From Myxococcus vastator (GTDB lineage: Bacteria; Myxococcota; Myxococcia; Myxococcales; Myxococcaceae): 39,455 bases of DNA. The notes beneath the pieces are model-generated. The model saw only the letters and a list, made by a program, of their open reading frames with translations. It had not been told where the DNA came from and made no database searches. The DNA is taken from NCBI RefSeq assembly GCF_010894475.1, contig NZ_JAAIYB010000022.1, positions 1 through 39,455 of the forward strand. The letters run 5' to 3'. Position 1 is the stretch's first letter; every line of letters starts with the position of its first letter. Of this stretch, positions 24,730-32,374 are shown in pieces. The translations under genes and the position numbers were made by a program.

Positions 24730-25620
24730 ATGTCTCGAGTCTTGACGAAGCCGGGGCCAGTCACCGTGGCGGTCCTGACGTTGCTCGTCGCGATGGCCTC
24801 CATCCAGACAGGCGCGTCGCTGGCCAAGCAGGTCTTCCCCGTGCTGGGCGCGGCGGGGGCCACGGCGCTTCGCGTGTTCTTCGCGGCGCTCATCCTGGCG
24901 GCGGTGTTCCGGCCCTGGCGGCAGCGGCTCACCCGCGAGGACTTGCGGGCCGTGGCCATCTACGGCGCGGCGCTGGGCGGGATGAACCTGACCTTCTACC
25001 TGGCGCTGGAGCGCATCCCGCTGGGCATCGCCGTCGCCATCGAGTTCACCGGGCCGCTCGCCCTGGCCATCTTCTCCACGCGCCGGGCGCTCGACTTCGT
25101 GTGGGCGCTGCTGGCCGTGGCCGGCATCCTGCTGATTCTGCCGCTGTCGGAGACGTCGCGGGCGCTGGACTGGATGGGCGTCTTCTGGGCGCTGGTGGCC
25201 GCCACCTGCTGGGCGCTGTACATCCTCTTCGGCCAGCGGGCGGGAGGCGCCGTCCACGGCGGCACGGCGGCGTCGCTGGGCATGCTCATCGCGGCGCTGC
25301 TCGTCCTGCCCTTCGGGGTGGCGCACGCGGGCATGAAGCTGCTGGACGTGTCGCTGCTGCCGGTCATCCTCTGCGTGGCCGTGCTGTCGAGCGCGCTGCC
25401 GTACTCGCTGGAGATGTATGCCCTGAAGGTGCTCCCCACGCGCACGTTCGGCATCCTGATGAGCCTGGAGCCGGCGCTGGCCGCGGTGTCGGGGCTGCTG
25501 CTGCTGAAGGAGCGGCTGTCCCTGGTGCAGTGGGCGGCCATCGGCTGCATCATCCTGGCGTCCGTGGGCAGCTCCGCGACGTCGCGCAAGCCCGCTGAGG
25601 CCGCCGCGGCCACGAGCTGA
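24730..25620 (+). CDS. EamA-family exporter, RhtA-like
   Basis: A 296-aa inner-membrane protein with ten predicted helices in two EamA halves, the size of E. coli RhtA (threonine/homoserine exporter, 295 aa). The pattern AVAIEFTGPLALAIFS in the first half and SLEPALAAVSGLLLLKERL in the second are family hallmarks. The ATG at 24730 has a gaggtg site and matches the family's N-terminus; longer in-frame extensions upstream are not transporter-like. It is divergent from the kinase operon (173 bp between starts, no clear promoter). The exported substrate is probably an amino acid or a related metabolite. Confidence 0.82.
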   Translation: MSRVLTKPGPVTVAVLTLLVAMASIQTGASLAKQVFPVLGAAGATALRVFFAALILAAVFRPWRQRLTREDLRAVAIYGAALGGMNLTFYLALERIPLGIAVAIEFTGPLALAIFSTRRALDFVWALLAVAGILLILPLSETSRALDWMGVFWALVAATCWALYILFGQRAGGAVHGGTAASLGMLIAALLVLPFGVAHAGMKLLDVSLLPVILCVAVLSSALPYSLEMYALKVLPTRTFGILMSLEPALAAVSGLLLLKERLSLVQWAAIGCIILASVGSSATSRKPAEAAAATS

Positions 25621-25695
25621 CCGGCGCCGTCCTCCGGGGTTGGCCGTGTCTTCGGGCTCGCAATGGGCCCCGGCGCCGGGCTAGAGGACGGCCTC

Positions 25696-26328
25696 ATGCG
25701 TGACCGAATCCAGGCCGTGCTCCGCCAGCTCTCCCAGACGCCCGACATGGAGGCGCGCTGGCTCCACACCCTGTCCCTGATGGAGTTCATCGGCGCGCGG
25801 AAGATTTCGCGCACCGTGGCGGACCGGCACCCGACGCTGGAGGTGCTGGGGCACCTGGCTGACGAGACGCGCCACGCCTTCGCCTTCAAGCGCCTGTCCG
25901 CCGAGGTCGCCGGCGCGGAAATCACCGCGTTCCTCTGCCCGGAGGCCGCGGGCCGCTACTTCCAGGCGCTGGACCACGAGCTGGCCACCTGGGCCTCGTC
26001 CTTCACGGGCGCGCCGGATGTCTACCTGCACTACCTGCTCACGACGACGGCCATCGAGCGGCGCGCCATGGTGCTGTACCCGCTCTACAAGGCCGCGTCC
26101 CGTCAGCCTGCCGTGCGCGAGGAGCTGGGGCGCGTCGTCACCGAGGAGCAGAGCCACCGGCGCACCATCGAGGACGCGTGTGTCGCGCGCCTCACCGCCG
26201 TGGGCGCCACGCTGGACGCCGCGCTGGCGCTGGAAGAGCGGCTCTTCGCGGCCTTCATCGGCGAGCTGGAGGCCACCGTGGCGCGGGAGTCGGGCGCCCC
26301 GGCCGCCTTCGCGCCGGCGTCCGGGTGA
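25696..26328 (+). CDS. Ferritin-like diiron protein
   Basis: A 210-aa all-helical protein. Four carboxylate/His positions fit a ferritin-like diiron centre: Glu30 (LMEFIGARK), E57xxH60 (DETRHAF), Glu121 (AIERRA) and E151xxH154 (EEQSHRR), i.e. the E...ExxH...E...ExxH pattern of rubrerythrin- and MiaE-type proteins. It is therefore probably an oxygen- or peroxide-reacting oxidase or oxygenase in the cytoplasm. I chose ATG 25696 because a gaggac site precedes it; the ATG at 25663 has none. The substrate is unknown. The stop abuts the stop of the convergent methyltransferase gene. Confidence 0.65.
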   Translation: MRDRIQAVLRQLSQTPDMEARWLHTLSLMEFIGARKISRTVADRHPTLEVLGHLADETRHAFAFKRLSAEVAGAEITAFLCPEAAGRYFQALDHELATWASSFTGAPDVYLHYLLTTTAIERRAMVLYPLYKAASRQPAVREELGRVVTEEQSHRRTIEDACVARLTAVGATLDAALALEERLFAAFIGELEATVARESGAPAAFAPASG

Positions 26329-27069
26329 CTACAGCGCGTCGTCTTCGCCCCCGGGCGCGCCCGTGCCATGGGCGCCCGACAGGACCAGCGTGCCGTCCAT
26401 CCGCTCCGCGCGCAGGTTGCGGGCCTTGCGCGCCCGCTTGCGGCTGAGCTCCACGCCCACCGAGTCCAGCCCCAGGGCGTTGGCCACGGCCAGCACGGTG
26501 CCGTGGCCACAGAAGGGGTCCACCACCGTGCGCGTGCGCGTGTGCTCCAGGATGAAGCGGCACGCGATGAGGCACGCCTCCACGCCCATGCCGCGCGTCC
26601 ACGTCACCTCGCCCGCTCCGGGCAGGACGTCCGGCGTGGACTTCGCCATGTCCACGCGGACGCCGCGCGAGAAGCACAGCATGTGGGAGTACGCGGGCCG
26701 GCCGAACGTCACCGTCCCGGGCGGCCGCCGGCACACCACCTTGTGCCAGAGCAGGTCGACCCCCGCCTCCTCGGCGGCGCGAGACACCAGGTAGCCCTTG
26801 TCCACCCAGGTGCCCTCTTCCTTCACGTCCGTCTGGTAGAAGATGGCCACGCCTTCGGGCGGCACGCGCGCGAGGATGAGCGCCGCGGCGCGGATGAACC
26901 AGGCCTTCCACTCCGCCAGCGACAGGGACGGGAACTCGGACCCGTCCGGCAGGGACGCGATGGCCGAGCAGCCCTCCAGCACCGGCCGCGCCTCCAGCCA
27001 CACGAGTGCGTCTTCGCAGTACACCGTGCGCTTCGCTGCGCCCGGGGCGCCTGCCTGTTCGTCCGCCAT
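26329..27069 (-). CDS. SAM-dependent nucleic-acid-type methyltransferase
   Basis: A 246-aa enzyme with permuted order. The catalytic-type segment SLPDGSEFP comes early, and the SAM-binding motif VVDPFCGHGTVLAVA, followed by GLDSVGVELS, comes late. DPFxGxGT is typical of DNA N4/N6-adenine and cytosine methyltransferases and of some tRNA enzymes, but the DPPY-type motif is replaced by LPDGSE, so the target is uncertain. The ATG at 27069 begins MADEQAG; the longer reading to 27123 is not supported. It is divergent from the hydrolase gene and has no restriction enzyme beside it. Confidence 0.68.
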   Translation of the reverse strand: MADEQAGAPGAAKRTVYCEDALVWLEARPVLEGCSAIASLPDGSEFPSLSLAEWKAWFIRAAALILARVPPEGVAIFYQTDVKEEGTWVDKGYLVSRAAEEAGVDLLWHKVVCRRPPGTVTFGRPAYSHMLCFSRGVRVDMAKSTPDVLPGAGEVTWTRGMGVEACLIACRFILEHTRTRTVVDPFCGHGTVLAVANALGLDSVGVELSRKRARKARNLRAERMDGTLVLSGAHGTGAPGGEDDAL

Positions 27070-27137
27070 GTGGCCAGGGAGTCTGCCAGAGCCGCGCGCA
27101 CTCCGCGTCAGGCTGGAAAACACGCCGAAACCGTGGC

Positions 27138-27166
27138 TTGCTTGCGCTTCCCTAGATTTCTACAAT
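27138..27166 (+). promoter_or_regulatory. Candidate sigma-70-type promoter of the hydrolase gene
   Basis: TTGCTT (27138-27143) and TACAAT (27161-27166) are separated by exactly 17 bp. The -10 matches the consensus at five of six positions, the -35 at three. It lies in the only A/T-rich stretch of this intergenic region, 33 bp before the ATG at 27199. Confidence 0.55.
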
Positions 27167-27198
27167 CCTGTTTTATCTTGTTGCAACGGAGAGACGGA

Positions 27199-27984
27199 AT
27201 GCCCACGACTTCAGCGAAAGACGGGACTTCGCTCCACTACCGTGTCGTGGGTGAAGGTCCGCGCACGGTCATCCTGGTCCACGGCTGGATGGTGTCCGGC
27301 GCCGTCTGGGACGCGCTGGTGGAGCGCCTGGAGCTGACGGGGCTGCGGCTGGTGATTCCGGACATGCGGGGCTCCGGCCAGTCGGGCCGGCCGGACGGGG
27401 GCTTCAGCCTGGAGTCGCTGGCGAACGACGTGCTGGCCGTGGCGGACGCCGTGGACGCGCGGCGCTTCACGCTGGTGGGGCACAGCATGGGCGGCCAACT
27501 GGTGAAGTGGGTGGCCGCGGAGGTGCCGGCGCGCGTGGAGGGGCTGGTGCTCCTCAACACGGTGCCCGCCGCGGGGCTGCCGCTGCCTCCGGATGCGGCG
27601 GGGCTGTTCCGCACGTCGGCGGAGAGCCTCGAGAAGAAGCAGGCCATCCTCGGGCTCGCGTGCAAGCAGCTGTCGCCGGAGTCGCTGGAGGCGCTGGTGA
27701 AGGACTCGATGGGCGTCAGCCCGGCGGCCATCGAGCACGTCTTCGACGCGTGGACGGCGGGTGGCTTCGCCGACAAGCTGGCCGCGATTACGGCGCCCAC
27801 GCTGGTGCTGGCCACGGACGATGCCTTCCTGCCGGCTGCCTTCCTGCGGGAGGCGGTGGTGTCGAAGATTCGCGGCGCGCGCCTGTCGTACCTGCCCGGC
27901 CCCGGTCACTACCCGCAGGTGGAGCGCCCGGCGGAGACGGCGGCGCTGGTGTCCGCCTTCCTCGCCGGCTCCCTACCGGCCTGA
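27199..27984 (+). CDS. Alpha/beta-fold hydrolase
   Basis: A 261-aa cytoplasmic hydrolase. The oxyanion motif is VHGW (27-30), the nucleophile elbow is GHSMGG with Ser96, the acid is Asp207 or Asp208 in LATDDAF, and the general base is His237 in GPGHYPQ. PDMRGSGQS is the usual strand-4 loop. Its lid (about 130-190) is helical. The family covers esterases, epoxide hydrolases, haloperoxidase-like and C-C hydrolases; the motifs do not distinguish them. The ATG has a ggagag site. It is followed by a small gene 25 bp downstream, likely co-transcribed. Confidence 0.85.
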   Translation: MPTTSAKDGTSLHYRVVGEGPRTVILVHGWMVSGAVWDALVERLELTGLRLVIPDMRGSGQSGRPDGGFSLESLANDVLAVADAVDARRFTLVGHSMGGQLVKWVAAEVPARVEGLVLLNTVPAAGLPLPPDAAGLFRTSAESLEKKQAILGLACKQLSPESLEALVKDSMGVSPAAIEHVFDAWTAGGFADKLAAITAPTLVLATDDAFLPAAFLREAVVSKIRGARLSYLPGPGHYPQVERPAETAALVSAFLAGSLPA

Positions 27985-28009
27985 GCGCCCGCTTCGAGGA
28001 GGCAGCACG

Positions 28010-28444
28010 ATGGCCTGGAACATGTCCTTCGAGTACGACGCGCAGAACGACGTCGTCACCGCGTACTTCACCGACTGTCTCCTGATGAATGAGGCGGACG
28101 TCCTTCGCTGGCGGAAGGAAGTCGAGGACCACCTCTCCAAGTACCCGTCCAAGGTGGACCTCCTCATCAACCTGGACGGGCTGGTGGTGAAGTTCACCGC
28201 CGGCCGCGTCTTCGGCAAGGAGCGCCGCGACGTGCTGGAGCGCTACACGCACCGCTCGTACCGCTTCGGCGGGGATGAGATGACGCGCATGTTCGTGCTC
28301 ACCAGCGGCGCCATCAACGGCGCCGCCGTCAATCACTACGCGACCCGCGACGAGGCGCTGGCCGCGCTCCAGGCCGAGCGCGAGGCGCTGCGCAAGCGGG
28401 GCTTCTCGCCCTTCAGCGGTGGCTTCGTCAGCAGCAAGGTCTGA
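28010..28444 (+). CDS. Small protein, possibly STAS/SpoIIAA-like
   Basis: A 144-aa cytoplasmic protein with a strong gaggagg ribosome site. The pattern of alternating strands and helices (VDLLINLDGLVVKF, then MTRMFVLTSG, then ALAALQAEREAL) resembles a SpoIIAA/STAS-like fold, used in signalling and lipid binding, but no diagnostic motif is present. It lies 25 bp after the hydrolase and ends before a bidirectional hairpin, so the two form a short operon. I cannot assign a specific role. Confidence 0.6.
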   Translation: MAWNMSFEYDAQNDVVTAYFTDCLLMNEADVLRWRKEVEDHLSKYPSKVDLLINLDGLVVKFTAGRVFGKERRDVLERYTHRSYRFGGDEMTRMFVLTSGAINGAAVNHYATRDEALAALQAEREALRKRGFSPFSGGFVSSKV

Positions 28445-28459
28445 GCCTCCGCGGCCTGG

Positions 28460-28487
28460 GACGAGGGCCGTCGAAGCGGCCCCCGTC
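28460..28487. terminator. Bidirectional terminator hairpin
   Basis: GACG-a-GGGCCG (28460-28470) pairs with CGGCCC-c-CGTC (28477-28487) across the loop TCGAAG, with one mismatch. It is centred between two convergent genes ending at 28444 and 28496 and can serve both strands. No T-run. Confidence 0.6.
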
Positions 28488-28495
28488 CGCCTGCT

Positions 28496-29173
28496 TCATG
28501 AGCAGTGCGTCTGAACACACGTCCCGTCGCAGTCGTAGACGCATTGGACGGATGACCGGCAGGTCACCCGCCACACGGCATCGGGGTCCTGGCACGTGCC
28601 GTTGCTCCCCGCCCGCAGGCAGCCCCGCGTCTCGAGCGACTGGGAGTAGTAGTACGTTCCTTCATGGCACATCGCGGGATAGACGGTGCCAATGCCACAC
28701 CATCCGGACCGATAGACATACTCACTTTCGGCGGAGGTGTAGAGGGTCTTCCGGCCATAGGTCCCCGCCCGCGGGTCGCAGCCCTGGGTGCACGTGGTTT
28801 GATTGAGGTAGATGCCGTTGCAGAAGTCGGCGCACGCCGAAGAGCAACCCACGTCCGTCACCAGCCAGCCGCTCGGGCAGCCCGAGCCACAATGCGAGAA
28901 CGTCTCGGTATTGGGGGCGCAGGTGACTTGATTGTAGGAGTAGGCGCTGCTGCACGAGCCGCCACAGGCGGCCGGATTGCAGGTCTGGCTCGTCACATGA
29001 TGCCCCGCGGGGCAGGTGGTGCCACAGAGGGTCAACTCCTGCGCGGCTTCGCCAGACTCGAGCTCGGTTCCAGGCGCTGGAGGTGCTTCGTCCGTCTGGA
29101 TGTTGCATCCCCCGAGTACAAGCACGCCGCAGAGCGCGGTGGTCAGGGCCGAAAGTCTCATCATTCCTTGCAT
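28496..29173 (-). CDS. Cys-rich repeat lipoprotein
   Basis: A 225-aa lipoprotein: signal peptide ending in LVLGGC, then a short Glu/Pro linker. Two ~38-residue Cys-rich units follow, of form CxxxCPxG...C...C...C...NQxTC, starting at CGTTCPAG and CGSGCPSG. A C-terminal module contains WCGIG, YPAMCHEGTYYYS, GSNGTCQDPDAVW and several closely spaced Cys. The even, disulfide-like spacing suggests a stable extracellular binding or adhesive protein on the outer membrane. The ATG at 29173 has a gagagga site. The frame stays open upstream to 29464, where a remnant of the same C-terminal module lies. Less GC-rich than its neighbours. Confidence 0.75.
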   Translation of the reverse strand: MQGMMRLSALTTALCGVLVLGGCNIQTDEAPPAPGTELESGEAAQELTLCGTTCPAGHHVTSQTCNPAACGGSCSSAYSYNQVTCAPNTETFSHCGSGCPSGWLVTDVGCSSACADFCNGIYLNQTTCTQGCDPRAGTYGRKTLYTSAESEYVYRSGWCGIGTVYPAMCHEGTYYYSQSLETRGCLRAGSNGTCQDPDAVWRVTCRSSVQCVYDCDGTCVQTHCS

Positions 29174-29218
29174 GGTCGAATTCCTCTCGCTTGGAGGGCG
29201 GGTTTGGGGGGTGTTGAG

Positions 29219-29401
29219 GCGCGCTCGGCAGTTCACTTCCCAGACGGCGTCTGGGTCGCCGCAGGAGCCATTGCTCCCCACGGCGTGGCAGAAGAAGTTC
29301 GAGAGCAGGTGGGAGGAGTAGTACGAGCCGTCGACGCAGACGTCGGTGGGCAGTGAGGTGCACCAGTCCTCGCGGTTGGCTATGAAATACCACGAGTGAA
29401 T
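29219..29401 (-). pseudogene. Remnant copy of the Cys-rich lipoprotein C-terminal module
   Basis: About 60 codons upstream of the lipoprotein, in the same frame, encode WCTSLPTDVCVDGSYYSS, GSNGSCGDPDAVWEVNCR and flanking residues. These align with the C-terminal module of the downstream gene: P..C..G.YY.S, C...GSNG.C.DPDAVW.V.CR. The copy has no signal peptide, no Cys-rich units and no stop of its own, and its upstream end runs into the molybdoenzyme gene. It looks like a truncated tandem paralogue left after a deletion. Whether it is transcribed is unknown. Confidence 0.6.
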
Positions 29402-29445
29402 ATCTGGCATCCACCTGGCTGTCGTGGAGGTCGCGGGAGGGGGCC

Positions 29446-30141
29446 TCACACGCCCGCGAACCACTCGTAGCCGCGGTCTTCCCAGTAGCCGCCGGTAGGC
29501 TCGGGAAGGAAGTTTACCTTGGTGAGGTACTTCACCATCTTGTAGCCCAGCTTCACGCCCGAATAGAGGCGCAGGGGCGCGCCGTGTCCGGGCGTCAGCG
29601 GCTGACCGTTCATGCCGTAGGCCAGAATCGTCTGCGGATGGAAGGCGCTGGGCCGGTCCCAGGACGAATGATAGCCCGCGTCGAACGAGCGCAGCTCCAC
29701 GTAGCCCGCTCGGGCATCAGCGCCCGCGTAGCGGGCCAGCTCGCTCAGGCGCACGCCATGCCAGGACGCCACCGCGCTCCAGCCCTCCACGCAGTGATGG
29801 CGGATGCGCAGGTCGGTGCGAGGCAGGCGCTGGAGTGCGTCCAGCGTCAGCACGCCGGGCCGCGCCACCATTCCGCCCACCTGGAGCGCCCAGCCCGTGG
29901 GCGCGAGCGGCACCGTGTCGGAGACGAAGTACTCGGGGAACTTCCCGGGGGGCGTCGTCTCCTCGGGAGGCAGCTCCGGCGCCAGCCGGCGTTCATCGAA
30001 CAGGGCGGCCTGCGCGCGCGCGTTGAAGCGCTCCATGGCGCCCAGGAAGCCCTCGCGAGGGCGGCTGCTGTCACACGCGCTGACGGTGAGGGAGGTGGCG
30101 CCCAACAGCGCCTTGCGCCGCGTGAGGAGGTGTCTAGGCAT
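29446..30141 (-). CDS. Molybdopterin-dependent oxidoreductase (sulfite-oxidase/MsrP-like)
   Basis: A 231-aa protein. The N-terminus LTRRKALLGAT is a twin-arginine signal followed by a lipobox-like VSAC (Cys23), so it should be folded in the cytoplasm and exported, perhaps lipidated. The catalytic-domain hallmark is HHCVEGWSAVASWHG with molybdenum-ligand Cys117; PLTPGHGAPLRL and YKMVKYL are the further conserved loops of the oxidoreductase_molyb domain. Similar proteins reduce methionine sulfoxide or other periplasmic substrates. It overlaps the cytochrome b gene by 8 bp, which should supply its electrons. Confidence 0.85.
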   Translation of the reverse strand: MPRHLLTRRKALLGATSLTVSACDSSRPREGFLGAMERFNARAQAALFDERRLAPELPPEETTPPGKFPEYFVSDTVPLAPTGWALQVGGMVARPGVLTLDALQRLPRTDLRIRHHCVEGWSAVASWHGVRLSELARYAGADARAGYVELRSFDAGYHSSWDRPSAFHPQTILAYGMNGQPLTPGHGAPLRLYSGVKLGYKMVKYLTKVNFLPEPTGGYWEDRGYEWFAGV

Positions 30142-30811
30142 CCGGCTTCCTTCCGCCCGTCACCATCTCCGCCAGGCTTCGTGGGTGGAGCAGCACCAGC
30201 GCGATGTGGCCCACGGTGAAGAGGGCGAGCAGCACCAGGATGACGAGGTGGACGGCGCGCGCCGCGTCGTAGCCACCCAGCAGCGAGGTGAGCGCGCCGA
30301 GCTGCACGGGCTTGTAGAGGACCAGTCCGGAGAGCACCGCGAGCAGTCCCAGCGCCAGCGTGCCCGTGTACGCCAGCCGCTGGAGGCCGTTGTAGAGCCC
30401 CTGCGCGGGGGCGTGCTTGCGCACGCGCAGGTAGAAGGCGAGCGTGTCCAGGGCGTTGCGCGCGTCGCGGCGGGGCAGGAAGAGGCGGCGGCGCCACTCG
30501 CCACTGAGGGCGAGGTAGAGCACGTACGCCACGCCGTTGAGCGTGAGGAACCACGCGAAGGCGAAGTGCCAGTGACGGGCGCCGGCCAGCCAGCTCCCCA
30601 GCCGCATCCATTCGGGGGGAGGGACGCCCTGGAAGGGATACCAGCCGTAGGGACGGCCCTGCGGCCCGAGCATGGGATAGGCGACCCAGATCTGGAGGCC
30701 GCTGGCCGCCATGATGAGCAGCAGCGGCACGTTGAGCCAGTGGGTGACTCGGATGAGCCACGGCTGGGGCCTGCGTCGTTCGGGGGCTTGCACGCGCGCG
30801 GAAGAAAGCAT
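30134..30811 (-). CDS. Membrane cytochrome b subunit
   Basis: A 225-aa membrane protein with four helices (about 20-43, 80-102, 145-166, 186-208). The candidate heme-ligand histidines are His24 (RVTHWLN), His80/His82, His188 (AVHLVI) and His202 (VGHIAL), as in cytochrome b561/hydrogenase-type di-heme cytochromes. It probably passes quinol electrons to the exported molybdoenzyme encoded by the overlapping downstream gene, as MsrQ does for MsrP although from a different family. It is divergent from the porin/kdp operon. Confidence 0.82.
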   Translation of the reverse strand: MLSSARVQAPERRRPQPWLIRVTHWLNVPLLLIMAASGLQIWVAYPMLGPQGRPYGWYPFQGVPPPEWMRLGSWLAGARHWHFAFAWFLTLNGVAYVLYLALSGEWRRRLFLPRRDARNALDTLAFYLRVRKHAPAQGLYNGLQRLAYTGTLALGLLAVLSGLVLYKPVQLGALTSLLGGYDAARAVHLVILVLLALFTVGHIALVLLHPRSLAEMVTGGRKPDA

Positions 30812-30904
30812 CCGGCGTCACGCGGCGTGGGCGCGGTGTGGCTCGCGTTGATGGTCAGCCGTCATTCAGGGCGGGTGCCGCCTACCCATGCGTCGCGCGG
30901 AGGA

Positions 30905-30919
30905 CGGGCCCCTGGCCCG
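30905..30919. promoter_or_regulatory. Hairpin 1 in the kdp upstream region
   Basis: CGGGCC (30905-30910) and GGCCCG (30914-30919) are perfect arms around a 3-nt loop. It lies 9 bp before the larger inverted repeat at 30929-30959 in the 251-bp divergent region. Confidence 0.4.
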
Positions 30920-30928
30920 GGGGGCACG

Positions 30929-30959
30929 TTGCACGAAACCTTCAGGCTGTTTCGTGCAA
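30929..30959. promoter_or_regulatory. 10-bp inverted repeat, candidate operator
   Basis: TTGCACGAAA (30929-30938) and TTTCGTGCAA (30950-30959) are perfect 10-bp arms with an 11-bp spacer. GTGCAA recurs immediately downstream at 30961-30966, giving a third half-site 7 bp further on. The 21-bp centre-to-centre spacing places the half sites on one face of the helix. A dimeric regulator site for the porin/kdp operon or the divergent cytochrome operon is the simplest reading. Confidence 0.55.
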
Positions 30960-30993
30960 GGTGCAACCCAGGACAGGAGGGCCGGGGCCCAAC

Positions 30994-31011
30994 CCCCTGG
31001 AATGACAGGGG
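30994..31011 (+). promoter_or_regulatory. Hairpin 3 in the kdp upstream region
   Basis: CCCCTG (30994-30999) and CAGGGG (31006-31011) are perfect arms around the loop GAATGA, ending 51 bp before the porin start codon. If transcribed it would be a leader hairpin. Confidence 0.4.
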
Positions 31012-31062
31012 CACCATGGGCGCTGGCCGGGCACGGCGGGTGCTCTTGGGGAGAGCACGACC

Positions 31063-32166
31063 ATGCTCGCATCCCCACTGTCCTCCCTGCTGTCCTCCCT
31101 GTTGTTGTCCCAGGCTGCCGCGCCGGAGCCGTCCGCCGATTCCGAACCCCCGGGCCTGCTGTCCCGCCTGAAGGTGGAGGGTGGGGTGGACGTGTACTAC
31201 GCGCGCAACTTCAACCGCCCCTCTGACGGGGCCAGCTTCCTCCCTGGCACGGGCACCACCGCGAAGCGCGACAACGAGGTCTCCATCAACCTCGCCTCGC
31301 TGGGCGTGTCGCTGGCCCCCGAGCCCGTGGGCTTCAAGGTGCTGCTGGGCTTCGGCACCGGCATCGAGGTGCTGCACCAGGCCGAGCCAGAGGGCGCCGC
31401 GACGGGCCCCGAGGTGTGGCGCCATCTCCAGCAGGCCACGGTGTCGTATGTGACGGGCCCGCTGACGCTGGAGGCGGGCGTCTATCCCAGCCACATCGGC
31501 CTGGAGTCGTTCCAGTCGCAGCTCAACTGGAACTACACGCGCTCGTGGATGGGCGAGCTGTCGCCCTACTACCAGTCCGGCCTCAAGGGCACCTGGGCCT
31601 TCAATGATGCGTGGAGCGCGCAGCTCCACCTGCTCAATGGCTGGCAGACGATTGGTGAGAACAACCGCGGCAAGGCGCTGGGCACCCAGGTGGCCTACGC
31701 GGGGCCGCGGCTGTCCGCCGCCTTCAACACCTTCGTGGGGGAGGAAGGTGACGGCGGTCTCCGCCTCTTCGCGGACGCCGTGGCCACCTGGAAGGTGACG
31801 CGGACCTTCTCACTGGCGGCCACCGCCGACGTGGGCCGGCAGGCGCGTTCCGGACAGGACGCGGCCCCGTGGTACGCGGCGGGCCTCAACGCGCGCGTCC
31901 AGCTCGCGGAGCCGGTGGCCCTGGCGGCCCGCGTGGAGGCGTACCGAGACCTGGACGGTGTCATCTCCGGTGCGTCGCAGACGCTGGCGGGCGGCACGCT
32001 CACCCTGGAGGTGAAGCCCGCCGAACACCTGGTCCTCAAGCTGGAGGCGCGCCACGACACCTCCACCGCGGACGTCTTCACCGCACGCGCCACCGGCGTG
32101 GATGGCGCGCCCACGTTCAAGGACTCCGAGACGCTCGCCATGCTCGGCGCCGTCGCCTGGTTCTGA
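31063..32166 (+). CDS. Outer-membrane beta-barrel (porin-like) protein
   Basis: A 367-aa protein with a signal peptide (about 1-20), a short Pro-rich spacer and then alternating strands throughout: DVYYARNFN, VSINLASLGVSL, WNYTRSWM, SAQLHLLNGWQ. It ends in AVAWF, whose terminal Phe is the outer-membrane assembly signal. The layout fits the BBP2/OmpL-like barrels found near transporters in delta-proteobacteria. A ggggaga site precedes the ATG. It lies directly upstream of kdp genes (18 bp to the next small gene), so it may let potassium or counter-ions cross the outer membrane for the Kdp pump. Confidence 0.75.
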   Translation: MLASPLSSLLSSLLLSQAAAPEPSADSEPPGLLSRLKVEGGVDVYYARNFNRPSDGASFLPGTGTTAKRDNEVSINLASLGVSLAPEPVGFKVLLGFGTGIEVLHQAEPEGAATGPEVWRHLQQATVSYVTGPLTLEAGVYPSHIGLESFQSQLNWNYTRSWMGELSPYYQSGLKGTWAFNDAWSAQLHLLNGWQTIGENNRGKALGTQVAYAGPRLSAAFNTFVGEEGDGGLRLFADAVATWKVTRTFSLAATADVGRQARSGQDAAPWYAAGLNARVQLAEPVALAARVEAYRDLDGVISGASQTLAGGTLTLEVKPAEHLVLKLEARHDTSTADVFTARATGVDGAPTFKDSETLAMLGAVAWF

Positions 32167-32183
32167 ACGGGAGCCCCCACGCC

Positions 32184-32264
32184 ATGGACCTTGTCCTCAT
32201 CCTCGTCACCACCGCTTTCTTCGCGCTCGCGTGGGCCTACGTCCACGGCTGCGAGCGCCTGTGA
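32184..32264 (+). CDS. 26-aa single-helix membrane peptide before kdpF
   Basis: A short gene encoding one hydrophobic helix (MDLVLILVTTAFFALAWAYV) and the tail HGCERL. It has a cgggag site just upstream, starts 17 bp after the porin stop and ends 11 bp before the KdpF start. Size and character resemble KdpF, but a true KdpF follows. It may be a second Kdp-associated peptide. Evidence is limited to position, ribosome site and hydrophobicity. Confidence 0.55.
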   Translation: MDLVLILVTTAFFALAWAYVHGCERL

Positions 32265-32275
32265 GGTTCTTCCCG

Positions 32276-32365
32276 ATGACCTTCGAATACGCCGCTGGCG
32301 CCGTCCTGTCCGTGCTGCTCGGCGCCTACCTCCTCTACGCGCTGCTCCGTCCGGAGCGCTTCTAG
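32276..32365 (+). CDS. kdpF: KdpF, small subunit of the potassium pump
   Basis: A 29-aa peptide, the usual KdpF length, made of one transmembrane helix (AGAVLSVLLGAYLLYALL) and ending RPERF, matching the conserved LxxPExF end of KdpF. KdpF stabilises the KdpABC complex in the inner membrane. It lies 9 bp before kdpA. Confidence 0.85.
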   Translation: MTFEYAAGAVLSVLLGAYLLYALLRPERF

Positions 32366-32374
32366 GCCCCCGCC

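Noticed and set aside
28496-29464. One continuous 322-aa protein
   Set aside because: A signal peptide, lipobox and ribosome site lie inside the frame at 29173, so the upstream codons are treated as a gene remnant.
30921-30936. Sigma-54 promoter resembling GGCAC...TTGC
   Set aside because: The GG-GC spacing is too short for a sigma-54 promoter; the bases are better explained by the inverted repeat.
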